Origin: Apricaphanius iberus | Lineage: Eukaryota > Chordata > Actinopteri > Cyprinodontiformes > Aphaniidae | Reading direction: 5' to 3' | NCBI GenBank assembly: GCA_028564705.1 | Contig: JAPXFQ010001340.1 | Location: 496,001 to 560,000 of the forward strand | DNA: 64,000 bases | Shown here: piece by piece, positions 1 to 11,885 of the stretch | Layout of the letters: each line of letters starts with the position of its first letter | Position numbering within the stretch: the stretch's first letter is position 1 | The notes under the pieces: model-generated | Told to the model about the DNA's origin: nothing | Databases searched by the model: none | What the model saw: only the letters and a program-made list of their open reading frames with translations | Translations under genes and position numbers: made by a program

Positions 1-518
1 TCACAGCCCAATGTGGAAATGAAATCGAGCTTTAGGAGTGGAACATTTTTTGTTCGTAACTTGATGACACCTTGTCGAACCAGCTGTTTTTTTTTTCTCT
101 CAAATGCATGAGTCACTGTTTTGTATTTTCCTGAAGCGATTTTGCGTCACATTGTGTTTTTTAATGCTTCTGTCACCTGATCATTCTGTGCAAAAAAAGT
201 GGTTCGAGCCCAATTTCAGCAAGCAGGGAAATCTGGGATTTCATAATGAGAAGTGGAGTTGGTAAAGTATTTGCTGAGAATTTCCATAGAATGCTGGTAG
301 GTTTTGTTGTCTTTGCATTAAGAGAGATATTAGTTTTGGGGAATAAAAATGAAAATTTCCAACAAATACAGGCACAGTTTTTAAAAGAACACGTGTTTTG
401 TTATTTGGTCATGAATTAATAAACAAGTATTTTTACCTAAACAATATTTCTTTCACACATGCACCTTAATAAAATCACATATTTATCAGAGTCTACCATC
501 CTTGTTCTTGTGTCTCAG
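1..518. other. Intergenic or intron sequence upstream of gene 1 V exon
   Basis: AT-rich sequence with no recognisable coding exon. No short ATG-plus-hydrophobic exon ending in a phase-1 donor, like those of genes 2 and 3, was found here. The signal-peptide exon of gene 1 therefore probably lies upstream of the window. The last bases form the acceptor (tgtctcag, AG at 517-518) of the first visible exon. Confidence 0.5.
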
Positions 519-869
519 GTTGTTTATTTGCAAATCCGAACTCAGCGAAGGTCTTAGCCTTTTCTGATGGGATCACCATCTTGCCCTGCAGTTTAAACAT
601 CCCTGGTAGGGATGATTTACCAACAGTGGAGTGGTCCAAGGAAGGCCTGAAGCCAAACGTGGTCTTCTTGTTCCGCAACGGCTTTGAAACCTTCGAGATG
701 AAGAATCCAGCCTTTGAATTCCGGACAAACTTCTTCTTGAGGGAGGTGAAAAACGGGAACGTCTCACTGAGGATCTCCGATGTTAAGCTGTCAGATGGTG
801 GGACGTACCAATGTTTGGTCATCCACAGGAATGGAACCAGAGAGACTACAGAGGTGCAGCTGGTTGTTG
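519..869 (+). CDS. Gene 1 V-set Ig exon
   Basis: A 117-codon phase 1-1 exon bounded by acceptor AG at 517-518 and donor gtgcgt at 870. It carries the canonical V-set landmarks: Cys in the B strand (ILPCSL), Trp in the C strand (TVEWSK) and the D-x-G-x-Y-x-C motif as DGGTYQC. A potential N-glycosylation site NGT lies just after the last Cys, and another, NVS, is in KNGNVSLRI. Confidence 0.88.
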
Positions 870-3800
870 GTGCGTTTATTTTGGTTATATATTCCAAACT
901 AATGATATTAAGTTGAATGTTTCTGTTACAGAAAATCAACAACCTCACAACCTTTTAACTTCCTTTTCTACAGCTGCAGTGTCTGACCCAAAGTTTTCAG
1001 TGGATTATCGTAAAAACGAGAGAGCGACGGTGGCCTGTGAGGTGACCTGCTGGCTGCCGCCGCCACTGATGTTGATTATGGATGAAAACGGCAACAACAT
1101 CACGGATACCGTGGAGATACGAAGAGCAGATCCGTCTGAGTGTTACACATTGAGGCAAACTGCCACAGTGCCGAGTCATACACACAGGTAACAGGACAGC
1201 TTTTCATGTCTCCTGTTTTGGTGTATTTGGAAAACACTGGACAGGAAGTTATTTATTTTATATCAGTCCTGAAATCAGTCAACTACTTATCTACCAATTC
1301 ATCACTAAACTTTGTTAGCTTTAAAATGTTAAGCATGACTTAAACTTATGATAAATTATTGCTTCACATTGGAGTTATCAGTAAAATGCATAAAGGGTAG
1401 AAATAAAAGAATTAAAAATCTATTAGAATCAAAGTGCTAAAAGCTCCAGACCTCTGGACTTTAATGGTAAAATGTTGCCACCTGCTGACATCAATTAGTA
1501 GTTGCACCAAGCTGACATCAGAAATTAAGGCTGAGTTATTTGCCAAGTCCAATTCAAAGCAAAATTTTAACCTGAGGGGGGCTTTTGTTCTTAAAAGGTT
1601 TTTTGGGAAAGAGTGGCCTTCACTGACAGATGTTTGAATGGGGAGGGAGGTGGGGAATGACATTTGGCAAGGGTCACCTGAGATGGGGCTTGAACCAGGG
1701 ACAGCCACAATGATGACTGAAACCCCTGCATATAGGAGCACCTGCTCTAAGCACTGCACCACACACTGCACTGCACCTTATTTGTGCATTTTATCAGGAA
1801 AAAAAAAAGATTTTTGGGTTGAGTTGCACTTTAAAAATGGGCACAAAAAATGGTCTGCTGTTGCAGAATTTAAGAAATTAGAGCTAACTTTTCGGCAGGC
1901 GAAGAACTGAGGGACAGTTTCAGATATATTAAAAATAATACACGTGGTCATACATAAAAATGTCCTCAGAGCAGATAAAATCAGTTATCAAACCTAACGT
2001 AAAAACCAGGTTCAAAATGTGATCTTTAGATTGAGTGGTACCATTGTAAAGCTAATTAAGGTTAAAAGAGTCTATTATTCAATTCAGTTTATTTATATAG
2101 CGCCGTTTCACAACAGATGTCATTTCAAGGCACTTTACAAGAAGAGTTTTTACGTGGTCTATTATGCTAAGAAAACTTTTATTATGTGTCAGTAAAATCA
2201 CCAATGTGAATAAGAAGTCATTAAAATAATTTAAAAAGGTTCCATTATGATCAAGAGGCCAGTACACGACAGCAAAATAGAAAGGGACTTTATCTCCAAT
2301 TTTAGTTAATAGTAGTGTGGAAAAAAGCATACCATGTAATGTTAGACGTACAGCATGAAAAATTACAGGAAAGCACAGCTGCAAGGCCACCTCCACAGCC
2401 TGAGCTCCAAGGATGACTGATAAAACAATAGCTGCCATCACACAGTTCAATAAAAGCAGCAGAATCCTAGATACGCTGCCAGGTCTTGGTTAAAAACAAG
2501 AAGTCCAATTTACTATATAATAGGAGTTTGCTAATCGAGAATGTCTTATTGGTAATGGCATGCGCATTTAACAATGCCATTGTTCTGACAAAACAGCATA
2601 CTTTGTCAGAATAGCATACCGTAAGTTGAGTTATCTAACCAATTTTAACCAAACCACAAGTTGTATGTTCTAACCCTAAGGTCAAAGAAAGACAAAAAAC
2701 TTTTTTTAAATGCCTAAATCTAAACCTAAAATATATATAATTTAAATAGTTTTTAACAGATTTTAAACAGCAGAGGGAAAAGTACGTTTTTTTACTGCTG
2801 CACATTTGCATGAACCCAAAGTATGTCTTTCTGATGGGTTTGCTGTTTTGTTAGAGCATCATGTGCAACAGAGTAGAGGGTGGAGTAATCACAGGGATAG
2901 CCTGTTCCAGAAGCCGAAGATCATGGGGATTGGATCGACGGGGGTAATTTAATCCAACCAATGAGGGGACAAAAACTATAAAATAATTAAGAAAGTCTGA
3001 ATAAACAAATCCGAAGTAGTAGTAGCACAGTGGTCCAGGAAGAGCAGAATCCAGTTGGGATGTGATTGTAATGACCCGAATGGCATGGGAACCAGTGTAA
3101 CAGGTGTTGAAGAGTTTGTTCAGTTGTTTACCAACAACCCCATGATTCTATTGAATCCCGAGTTTCACCTGCAGACTGGCTCTCTTACCTCTCATCCTCC
3201 TTCTTCGAGATATGTGCGTTCCCATTGCTGCATTACAAAGGAAGCCAGGTGAAGATTCAGTCACCGTTTGTGATAGGCTGACACCGGAGGGAGAGGCATA
3301 TTTTCCTAGCATCCGAACCCGTTTATTCAGCAGTGACAATGATTATAGATACGGTTTGGTGTCACATCCCCAAAACAGAAAACAAACAGGAGAAACACCC
3401 TGAAAAATATAGAAAAACAGTGATCAGTAGTGGCAGAGCCTAACACAAGTGCCACTGGAACCAAAAGAAGAAAAAATCTGTTGTTCTAGCTCTAGCTTAT
3501 ACTACACATTAAAAATATAAATAAAATGATTGGCCTCACCAACATGTGTCTTCTCCACATCACCTGCTTAGTTGAACAAAACATCCATCCTTCTTTCTTT
3601 TGACAAGAAGACCTCAGTGGCTCTGTTGTACAGTTTGTATGTGTGCTTCAGGTCTATGATAAGTACTGTCCAGGTGTTCCTTCAAAAATCAGTCTTGAAA
3701 ATGGCGTGGAAAGTATATCTCTTTCCAGACAAAAAATACACAGGTAGCTTTTGGTAGCTAACGAATCTCTGGGTTTAGTTCAGATATTTAGCAAAATCAC

Positions 3801-6800
3801 GCCTTTTTGAGACTATCACAGGTGCTTATCCACTTAGAGGACCCGTACATTCTAACTTTAGCATGGCACCTTCTAGCAGGCCTTGCTGTCACAGACTTAA
3901 GAGCTGATTAGCTGTTCAAACTGACTGTGTTGTTCACTTAAGCCTAGTTTATTACTCTCCAAAAGCAAATTTGCACATAGACACAGACGTATTGACAGGA
4001 CATTTTTCGTTTATGGTTCTCCATTTCTTTCGTCTCTGCCTACTATCACAGCATCGTTTCAGTCTTTTTCCTCAGTCTGTGAACGCATTTCCCCCTCAAG
4101 GAGCAATGGATGAAAGAAAATAAGTCTTTATTAAGCTCTAAAGCTTTTTACTAGAAGTGCAGCTCATAAAATCCTCTAAAAACACATAGAAACAAACACA
4201 GCAGCCTTTTTTGTTGTTTTCCTACACCTCCTTGTGCTCAAAATCACCCAAAGAACAGATAAGATAATTTTTCCTATCAATATAAAGCGTGTAGTGCCCA
4301 AACTCTGCATTAAGTACTGATTACAGCGACTATAGAGCACCGTTCTGGTGAAACAATCTCTGGCTGTTGCTGAACTGACCAATCAGAAGCATGCACTCTC
4401 CGTTGAGGGAGACGGATATTAATAAAATGGATCTCACCTTGTCCGTCCCTGCGTAGCTGATGGAGAACCCTTGCGTTGACGGAAAATGGCGCTGTGTCAA
4501 TCCATCTCCATCAAAATGGAGTGGTATAACTAGGCTTTATACTGCACAGGAGCCCTCCCTGTGGATTCTGAAAGCCTTAATGTGCATTCAGACGGGCGAG
4601 CATATCCAGGCACTAAAGTGCTCAAACGGACAAAAGTTGATGCTTTAAAATTAAATCCCAGCTGCTGTGAATCACGTCAGTTTGTCAGCAGGCGAGCGGG
4701 GATTTCTCTGTTGTTTCTCTGTTATTTCTGCACTTCCATCCCCTGGTCCGCTCGTCCTAGTAATGTGTATTTAGTACAATAGTTGCCCTAACTGGTATTT
4801 ACTAGTATTAACTAACGTAACAAGAAAGTTAAAAGAAAATATTTAACTGCTTACCTGCCACTCCAATATCCTCTGATCAATACATTACCTCCTCCTTTTC
4901 TGTCTCTCCCGCCCTGCTGCTAATGCCACTGGTCACACATTATCATTTACTCACAAATTCTCACTAGTTTTAATACTCAAACCTTTGTAGATTTAAAACA
5001 TAGAAGTATCATTATGCAGTATGGTCTCTCCGCTGGTGCGCTGCTCAGGTGCGTCTCTCTCCACTGAAGGTCTCGGAGCAGGTGTCTTTTCCGAGTTAGG
5101 AACATAGTTATGGGCAGTTGTTTGTGCTTTTTTTTTCTTCTGGATGAGAAGATTATAATCACCAGACATGATAAATTGGGTGAACCACGTTATAGCAAGG
5201 GAACTGTATAACTGTTTTCTATTTTAAAACAGGTACCAGTGACATTACAGGACTATGCCTTGTAGCTGACTAACAGTCTTTTAAAACGTGACATATCTAC
5301 TGCAAAGAAGGCTGTAACCTAGTATATGATCAAAAAGAAACATGACTGCATAAGAAAGTGGAATTAAATAATTCTGTGCTGAGACTGATGCGGAAACTTT
5401 GCTGAGAGAACAAGTGGCTGTTAGATCAATGCTGGTAAAGAATTTCCGCATCAGGTTTGGTGGGGACAAACTCATCAATCATAAATATTGCTGGGGACAT
5501 GTCCCCCCCCAGTTAAAATGATGCCTATTATCTTTAGACCAGCAGAGAAAGCCTCACAGGCCCTGGTAGTCTATCACTAAAAGTAACAAATTCAAAATTT
5601 AAACAAAAGACCTACATCTACACTGAAAAAAAAAAAAACAGTACTGGAAATAAGGAAGCAAACCCTTTTCAAATGGAATGCCAACCATGAAGACTCCAAC
5701 TCCTTCAGGCGGTGAAGGGCAGTCATGCACCGAGTGGACAACTTTACTGGCATTGGTGACCATGCACAAAGTAATCATGCAGTTTCCAACTAATATAGCT
5801 TTTTTTATCCTAAAGTTAATTATAAAGCTTTTCCCCAGATCAGAGGGATGTGTCATCTATTGATTTTTTTTATTTTATCACGGCCTGTAGATCAAGCAGC
5901 TTCTGGTTCCTCATGAACCAGGTAGTTTTGTTCAGGGCTTGCATATTGTCAAGCCTAAAATAAGTCCTAATGATGTTTCTGTCACTACAGGCATAAAGTA
6001 AAATTTTAGTTTGTTTTTTTAACAGGTTTAAAGGGTTCTGTGAGTATTTTTTTTTATCTTATATTTTATGTTCTGTAAATTGATAAAAAAATGCAAACCA
6101 GCGTTATAGCTGGAATGTTCACAATGTCACAAAAACTGGTTTATTATACATAAATAATAAACCTAATAAACACATCTAATAAAATTAACATGTGATGGCT
6201 TTGTGTTAACAAACAGGTTGGTCTGCCGAGTCGAACAGCAACAGACGAATCAGAGCAGGACAGCAGAGATCCTCATATCAGGTACAAAGATGACTGCACC
6301 CCTTACGGTTTATCCAAATATGTCTTATTAGTTACAATTTCATATTTTATTATAATCAAAGCTTTAAACTATTTATCATAAATAATAGATATATTATTTA
6401 TAAAGTGCAATTTATGTTTGATTCTTTAAAAAAATACTAAATTAAAGGCAAAATGGATTCAGTTTTGTACACAAAAACAAATTAATAGTCCAAAAATGTT
6501 TAATTGATTTATTAATTAAGGGTCTGAATTAGATTGATACTACTACTAATGTAGTAAAGTATTTTAATTCACCTGTATGATGAGAGTGTATATTATTTAG
6601 AGACACTAGAGCACATCTACAATTAACTCATGAGTATATGTTTTTGTTTAAAACATTTTCAGTAGCTATAGAAATATTGATATATCCTGTTGTTTCAGCT
6701 CAACAAAGGTCCAACTCCTTCAGGATCGCTGCCTTCTATGTTGAAGGGATAGCTTCAGTTTTCTATCTTGGATTATGTGTCTTCTTCATCTGGTGGGCAC

Positions 6801-8872
6801 GTTCTAAATGACATGTACGTCTACGATCTGATATTTATTTGTATTTTTACTTATTTTTGTTCTTATTTTTCTTTTTTTTCTTTTTTTATTTCACTTATTC
6901 AAGTTCTGTACTGGAGAAAAAAGTTTGCCGGAGTCAAATTCCTTGTATGTGACATACTTGGCCAATAAACTGATTCTGATTCTGATTCTGATGATTAGAA
7001 GAGCCACGTAAATAAGGAAGTGCACTTGTCCAGTGAGTCAGACAACCAGATGGTACAATCGTTGCATTAGGACCGAGGCATGTGATTGGCAAAGGTTTTT
7101 AAGACATATGAAGCAGAACCACTTTACTTACTTTTTGTTTTTTTTATCTCCACAATATATATATTTATACCTATGATATGTTAAAACCTTGTTCAGATGC
7201 ATGAAAAAATGTTTTGAGCTAGCTTGTTTTGGAAATTCAGTATAAAAGTTTAATTGTAACATAAAAAGCAGTTTTCAGCCTTGATCTTCTTATTTGAGAG
7301 TACAGCGAGTGTGAGCTTTGTGTAGTTTACTTCATTGCCCTCACAACAAATAAATATTTTTCCTATGGAATGTTGAACATTCCACAGGAAAAAGGTTTAT
7401 GGACATCTAACTGTATTCCACATGACGCATACATAACTATTCAAGAGTAGTCCAAAAACAAATATTTAGGCCTGCATATCTACCCATTTGAATATGAACA
7501 TAATCAGCTGAGCTGATGAGCAGAGGTGAGTTGCAGTATGTGTGATAGTGTAGTAACCCTACAAAAAAGGTTTCAGTATATTTTTAAATAGAAGTAAACA
7601 AATATTGTTTATTGTAAATTGTACCAGCTTTAGTTAGCTAATAATTAATAGAACCGGAGACCAACCATTATGAAAACATCATTCAGTGGCAGTGCTTATA
7701 TTCTATGGAACACAGATCCTTTCGTCAAGATTTTATAGTGCAGCATTTTGGTAAGGTGCAGAAAAGGAGGCAAACTGCCACAAACTGCTGAGGCTCAAGC
7801 ACATCTTTAACTGGAACCTTCCATGGTGAAGATAGTTTTACATAATCATGGACCGCTATGGTGCAGAGCAAGAAGAATGGCATTTCTCATAATTTGAAGG
7901 TTTTTAGATTTAATGAATTTGGCAGCAGTCACTGGCGACAACACCATCTGGAGATGTTTTATGGTCAGTCTTAGCATCATGCTGTGATGTTTTGCTACCA
8001 CTGGATCGGGTACACTACAGAAAGATGAATCTAAATCTCAAAATTCTTCAACATCTGGTTAATCAAATGTATCTTTCTAACAAAACATTGACTCCAACAA
8101 CAGAATAAAACCGTTTTTTATCAAGGGTCTCTAACAGAATAATTGTCAGCAAAGGATTGACTGATCCTAGCATAGAGTGAAGGCAGACTCCACCCTTCAG
8201 GTGAGGGTCTAACTAAAATAACTAAAGATGGATGAATGTGATCAGCGGTATCCTAAAATACAGTTGTACTTTTAAAGTTGATCTGGTTGCTTCCTGTTTG
8301 TTTTTTCCCCTACAGCTGAGAGGAGGCAGGAAACCCAAAGGACTCTATTGGGCCATGAATTAACTGATGTCCCCTCTGAAGCCACGTACCTCCTAGCTGA
8401 AAATACAGCAAATGATGCTATTGAGAGCCTGCGAACAGAAGTGGCTGATCTCAGGATAGAGAACCGTAAGAAAGATGAGACCATCCTTATACTGTTAAGG
8501 AAAATCCATCCCATGGCTGCTGTTAACCACCAAGACCGGCCAAGACGTTCCCTTCCATCCTGGCTGGATTACCCAGAGTGCTGCAGATCTTCAGACCACA
8601 ACGCAGAGAATGGAGAGTTACTCCATAATCACGTAACAAAACTAGGGTCTTTAAAACTTCCAAAGCCTGTCAGCCTTTCCAAAAGGAATAGCCTAAATCA
8701 TGAAGGCCAAAACCAAAGCAGCAATCCTGTTCCTGGTCATTCAAAATACAGAAACGTCCGTAATCACAGCAGTCCTGCCCTGATGGTTGATCTTGGACAT
8801 TCCTTAGTGCTGCCTCCATCTTTCCAGTCCAGAAACAGTTACGTTCCGCTGCCACATCTAACAGAGAACTGA
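519..8872 (+). CDS. Butyrophilin/B7-like IgSF receptor, gene 1 (5' partial, possibly disrupted)
   Basis: Likely type I leukocyte surface receptor of the fish butyrophilin-like family. Visible exons are V-set 519-869, C-type part one 974-1187, C-type part two 6217-6281, membrane exon from 6699, and a cytoplasmic exon 8316-8872. The lengths 351, 214 and 65 and their phases match genes 2 and 3. The V domain shows LPCSL, VEWSKEG, LRISDVKLSDGGTYQC; the C-type domain shows ACEVTCW, then ECYTLRQ and LVCRVE. The membrane exon encodes GIASVFYLGLCVFFIWWARSK and then an in-frame TGA at 6809-6811, right beside a truncated LINE. The tail exon (185 codons to the TGA at 8870-8872) is open and homologous to the tail of gene 3, but no good donor joins it in phase. 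The V domain has RNGFETFEM where the paralogues have DGCETFEM. The Ig exons are secure; the 3' structure is uncertain. Confidence 0.75.
974..1187 (+). CDS. Gene 1 C-type Ig domain, first exon
   Basis: A 214-nt exon entering in phase 1 and leaving in phase 2, from acceptor tctacag (AG 972-973) to donor gtaaca at 1188. It encodes SDPKFSVDY, a B-strand Cys followed four residues later by CW (CEVTCW), and ECYTLRQTATV. The second half of the domain is a separate 65-nt exon at 6217-6281 (LVCRVEQ ... TAEILIS). The intervening 5 kb intron is repeat-rich. Confidence 0.85.
1655..1770 (-). repeat. tRNA-like SINE remnant
   Basis: The plus strand contains ggggcttgaaccagggacag followed some 50 bases later by cacctgctctaagcactgcac. 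Read on the minus strand this resembles the box A and box B parts of a tRNA-derived promoter, the arrangement of tRNA-derived SINEs. It does not fold as an intact tRNA by eye, so it is called a retroposon remnant. Confidence 0.4.
2079..2150. repeat. Short dispersed repeat (copy A)
   Basis: The block with ttcagtttatttatatagcg and tttcaaggcactttacaag recurs at 19459-19532, and in inverse orientation at about 37196-37250 (ttgtaaagtgccttgagatg). It resembles the 3'-terminal sequence of L2-like fish retroposons. Confidence 0.6.
6699..6811 (+). CDS. Gene 1 transmembrane exon ending at an in-frame stop
   Basis: Acceptor tgtttcag (AG 6697-6698), entry phase 1. It encodes AQQRSNSFRIAAFYVEGIAS, a hydrophobic segment (VFYLGLCVFFIWW), then ARSK and TGA at 6809-6811. 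In genes 2 and 3 the matching exon ends at a phase-1 donor; none with a good consensus is present here. The best phase-compatible GT (after 6800, gttcta) is weak. A truncated LINE follows at once, so the normal exon end may have been lost by insertion, or the short form may be the real product. Confidence 0.7.
6830..6995 (+). mobile_element. 5'-truncated LINE 3' end
   Basis: The sequence from ttatttcacttattcaag through ttctgtactggag, gtcaaattccttgtatgtg and catacttggcca, ending in tandem gattct units, matches the 3' end of the long LINE at 28340-28445. This copy keeps only the 3' end. It lies directly after the membrane exon of gene 1 and supplies an AATAAA at 6964-6969. The exact 5' junction is unclear, somewhere in 6811-6850. 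Confidence 0.8.
6964..6969 (+). promoter_or_regulatory. Candidate polyadenylation signal inside the LINE end
   Basis: AATAAA about 150 bases after the gene 1 membrane-exon stop. It could terminate a short-tailed gene 1 transcript. The motif alone is weak evidence. Confidence 0.35.
7690..8070 (+). mobile_element. Degraded Tc1/mariner-like remnant
   Basis: Phrases such as cagtcttagcatcatgctgt, followed by gttttgctaccactggatcgg, resemble the central part of fish Tc1-like transposase genes. The frame is destroyed. It lies in the interval before the gene 1 tail exon. Confidence 0.4.
8316..8872 (+). CDS. Gene 1 cytoplasmic coiled-coil tail exon
   Basis: Acceptor cccctacag (AG 8314-8315), entry phase 1, open for 185 codons to TGA at 8870-8872. 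It begins ERRQETQRTLLGHE, has a heptad-like helical stretch (AIESLRTEVADLRIENRKKD, then ETILILL), then a Ser/Asn/Pro-rich polar region, and ends RNSYVPLPHLTEN. Gene 3 has the same plan, ending NRYTPLAELPEQ. An open frame this long suggests recent or continuing use despite the stop and LINE upstream. A candidate AATAAA follows at 9615-9620. Confidence 0.65.
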
Positions 8873-9056
8873 AGAGCTTTCACTTAGAGAAAATAAGTAA
8901 CGAATACTCCTGCATTATGGGAGTTTGTGGTCTAAAAAAGTCTTCATAGCATTATACAAAGTTAAACCAGTCAAGATGGATGTGTACTTACAGTCATTCA
9001 AATTGAGTGAGCTGCGGTTTTGAGCTGTAAAAAATGTCAAGGATGTCCCTTCTAGT

Positions 9057-9090
9057 GTCCTCAGTCGCCACTACAGTGGCGACTGAGGAC
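9057..9090. repeat. Perfect 16-bp inverted repeat with 2-nt centre
   Basis: gtcctcagtcgccact at 9057-9072 is followed by ac and then its exact reverse complement at 9075-9090. Two direct copies of gagcttcttccag come straight after. It could fold as a cruciform or hairpin. Confidence 0.9.
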
Positions 9091-11039
9091 GAGCTTCTTC
9101 CAGCGAGCTTCTTCCAGTTTGACTGTCATGATGTTCTATAGCTGTTGGTATAGGTAGCTTTTTCGCCAAACCAGTTCCTGTTCCGATTTAAAGCTCCAGA
9201 GTTTTAAGCTGATTCATAGACGAACTGGAAACCTAAAGTGGAAATTGGTTTGCTACTGTTGGAAAGAACCAAACTACTCAATAGGCAATAAGTAAAACAG
9301 GGACCAGATTATGTTTTTTCGTTTACATTTGTTGTGTGGTTTATGTTTTTAGAAGGAAAGTGAAAATCTCTATAGTCTTATACAGTGGCACAGGAGAGAT
9401 CTGGGGACCATTGTTATGAAGCAGGGTGTAATATTGAGGTAACTTTGGGTAAATTTGGGGATTTCAGTGTAACTAAGCTGGGATACATCTTAACTGTATC
9501 CACTACAACTGTAATCATTGTTACTGTGCTCAAAACCCAACCTCCTCAGGAGCAGGTTAGGAAAGCAAGGCCTCTTCACCAATCAGGAAAATGTCAATGT
9601 CAGGAAAAAATTGCAATAAAATGAAAAAGGACAATGGTGCCTAAACGCACTCCTCTGCAGATCGTTGTTAACCAGAAAATATAGGAGATAGATATGCCAC
9701 CAAAGTGGATCCTTGTTGAAATAAAACATTCTAATTCCTCTAAAGTTTGTTCCTGTAACAGACTATAATGTATGGTCTATGGTCACAGCATGATCATTTC
9801 ATGTGTAAAATGTCATGCATTCACGTGTACTGTTGGTATGATGGTTTAACTTTTGCAGTCTGTGGGAATAAAAAAAAAAAGTTATAATGTAGTTAAAACA
9901 TGATAAAAAAGTTGTTTTATTTATATTGTATTCAGTGTGAAGTTGCTGTCCCTCTATTATAACTATGCAGAGTATATGTTTCCCATGGAGTCCCCATTCA
10001 TTTTATATCCTTGTTTCTTACATAACATATACATTTCCATGTAAAGCTGCTGTACTTACTCTATTTTTTATTGGATATAGGTAATTTCCTTGTATATATT
10101 TTTTGTAATTGAGTATTTCCTATATGTTAACTGTTATAAAATTTTTTTTAAAAAACATTGTTCAGTTTTTCAGAAAAGTATGAACTCTGTTTTAAATCTA
10201 CCTATGTAAGTCCTCACTGGTGGATAACTATTTTGTAGAAAACATGTTTATATACCCTAAAGAAAATTATATTTATTACATGTTTTTACACTCAGTCGAC
10301 TGGGATACTTGATGTAAAGTGGTGACCATGCATAGACCCTCTCACATAAGACTTTCTTAGTCCTGAATATTATTATGTGATGTATTATTTGGTAGAACTA
10401 CATATTTGTAAAAGACAAGTTATTTGTATTTCCCTGAATATAGTCATTGGAGTCTACCCCACCCCTACCAGATTAATAAATTAAGTTTAAGTAACAACAG
10501 TAAAAAGTATGATTCAGTACAGCTACTCACAAAAATACTGTTTTTTATAAAAAGTTACTTAATGAAATGTAACTAAGTAAATGTAACTAGTTACTACGCA
10601 CCTGATCAATAACCCATCAAGGTTTGAGACGGAAGAATAACTGGAAGGGGAGTTGGAAACAAGAAGCATCAGAGAACAATGATGCACACTGGGTAACAGA
10701 CCTAAGAACAGAGCACAATAATCTCTTCGAACATATCACAGTGAATTCTGAAAAAAGTCAGAATTCCGAGAAAAAAGTCAGAAATGTATTTTTTTTTCTT
10801 CAATGGCCCCAATCCTCTTCTGTAGAAACCTGTCACAAGGTGAACGTGAATATTCACCTGCAATACCACGTGAGAATAGCAGGTTTTTTTTTCTGTCATT
10901 ACACACTCACTGAAAGACGATGTGAAGAACTCGGCTTTAACTTTTTCACAAATAACTTCAGGTTAGTCTAGGAGTCGCTCCTCCTGATTCTTGCACGCTC
11001 CCGATGCAGGATAAATCTAACTCTTTTGGGGATAACTAG

Positions 11040-11885
11040 TTTCAGCAAACTGAACATTACCAGACTGGAACATTCCCAAATGCCTTACAAACTGCAGTCA
11101 TTAAGCCTCTTCCAAACGAAGAGCAGCCTTGATGCCACAGTACTGAGCAACTACCGGCCCATATCAAACCTACCATTTTTAGGAAAAGTCCTAGAGAAAG
11201 TAGTATATCAACAGCTCACTTACTTTCTCCTGTCTAACAATGTGTTTGATACTTTTCAGTCAGGCTTTAGGCCCCACCACAGCACCGAGACAGCTCTGAT
11301 CAAGGTGACAAATGATATTCGGATGCACACTAACGCAGGCAAAGACAGCTGCAGCACATCCAGAATGCTGCTGAGTCCTGACAAGAACCAGGAAATACGA
11401 CCAGATTAGTCCAGTGCTCCGGTCTCTGCACTGACTTCCTGTCACTCAGAGAATAGAATTTAAAACAGCTCTGCTTGTGTACACGTATTTTCATGGTTTG
11501 GCACCAAAGTACATCTCTGACATGTTAGAGACATAGGAACCATCTCGGGCCCTGAGAACTTCAGGGAGGGGTCTCCTGGTGGTTCCCAGAGTCAACAATA
11601 AACACGGTGAGGCTGCATTTCAGTTTCAGGAACAGTCTTCATGAGGATGTGAGACAAGCCTCAACTCTAACAATGTTTAAATCCAGGCTGAAAACAGTTC
11701 TTTTTACCCGTGCATATGACACTTGAAAGTATTTTATCTGCACTGTTGCTGTTTATTGTAATTACTTATTTTTTAAGTTGATGGGGTTTTCTGTTTATCT
11801 GTTTTCTTGATTTATGCAAATGTGAAGCACTTTAAATTGCCTTGAGTATGAATTGTGCTCTACAAATAAACTTTCCTTGCCTTGG
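11040..11885 (+). mobile_element. L2-like LINE, internally deleted
   Basis: A reverse-transcriptase fragment in 11026-11409 reads [20 protein letters not shown] and FQSGFRPHHSTETALIK, hallmarks of fish L2-type LINEs. It breaks off at about 11350 and continues straight into the 3' end of such an element (leucine/arginine-rich remains, then gcactttaaattgccttgag near the end). Most of the reverse transcriptase, including the catalytic Asp-Asp motif, is missing. Confidence 0.75.

Larger units (their letters stand above)
1188..6216 (+). other. Gene 1 intron, repeat-containing
   Basis: About 5 kb between the two halves of the C-type domain. It holds a tRNA-like SINE remnant near 1655-1770 and a short dispersed repeat at 2079-2150. 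The rest is AT-rich sequence without a convincing exon. Short frames at 3055-3403 and 4460-4782 have no domain motif or splice context and were not called. Confidence 0.5.

Noticed and set aside
1655..1770. Functional tRNA gene
   Set aside because: Only box-like fragments; no cloverleaf by eye.
6788..6800. Donor gtgggc at 6793 as the end of the gene 1 membrane exon
   Set aside because: It would leave in phase 2, while the tail exon enters in phase 1, and the consensus is poor.
10624..10971. 115-codon frame as a gene
   Set aside because: Low-complexity composition, no domain, no splice context.
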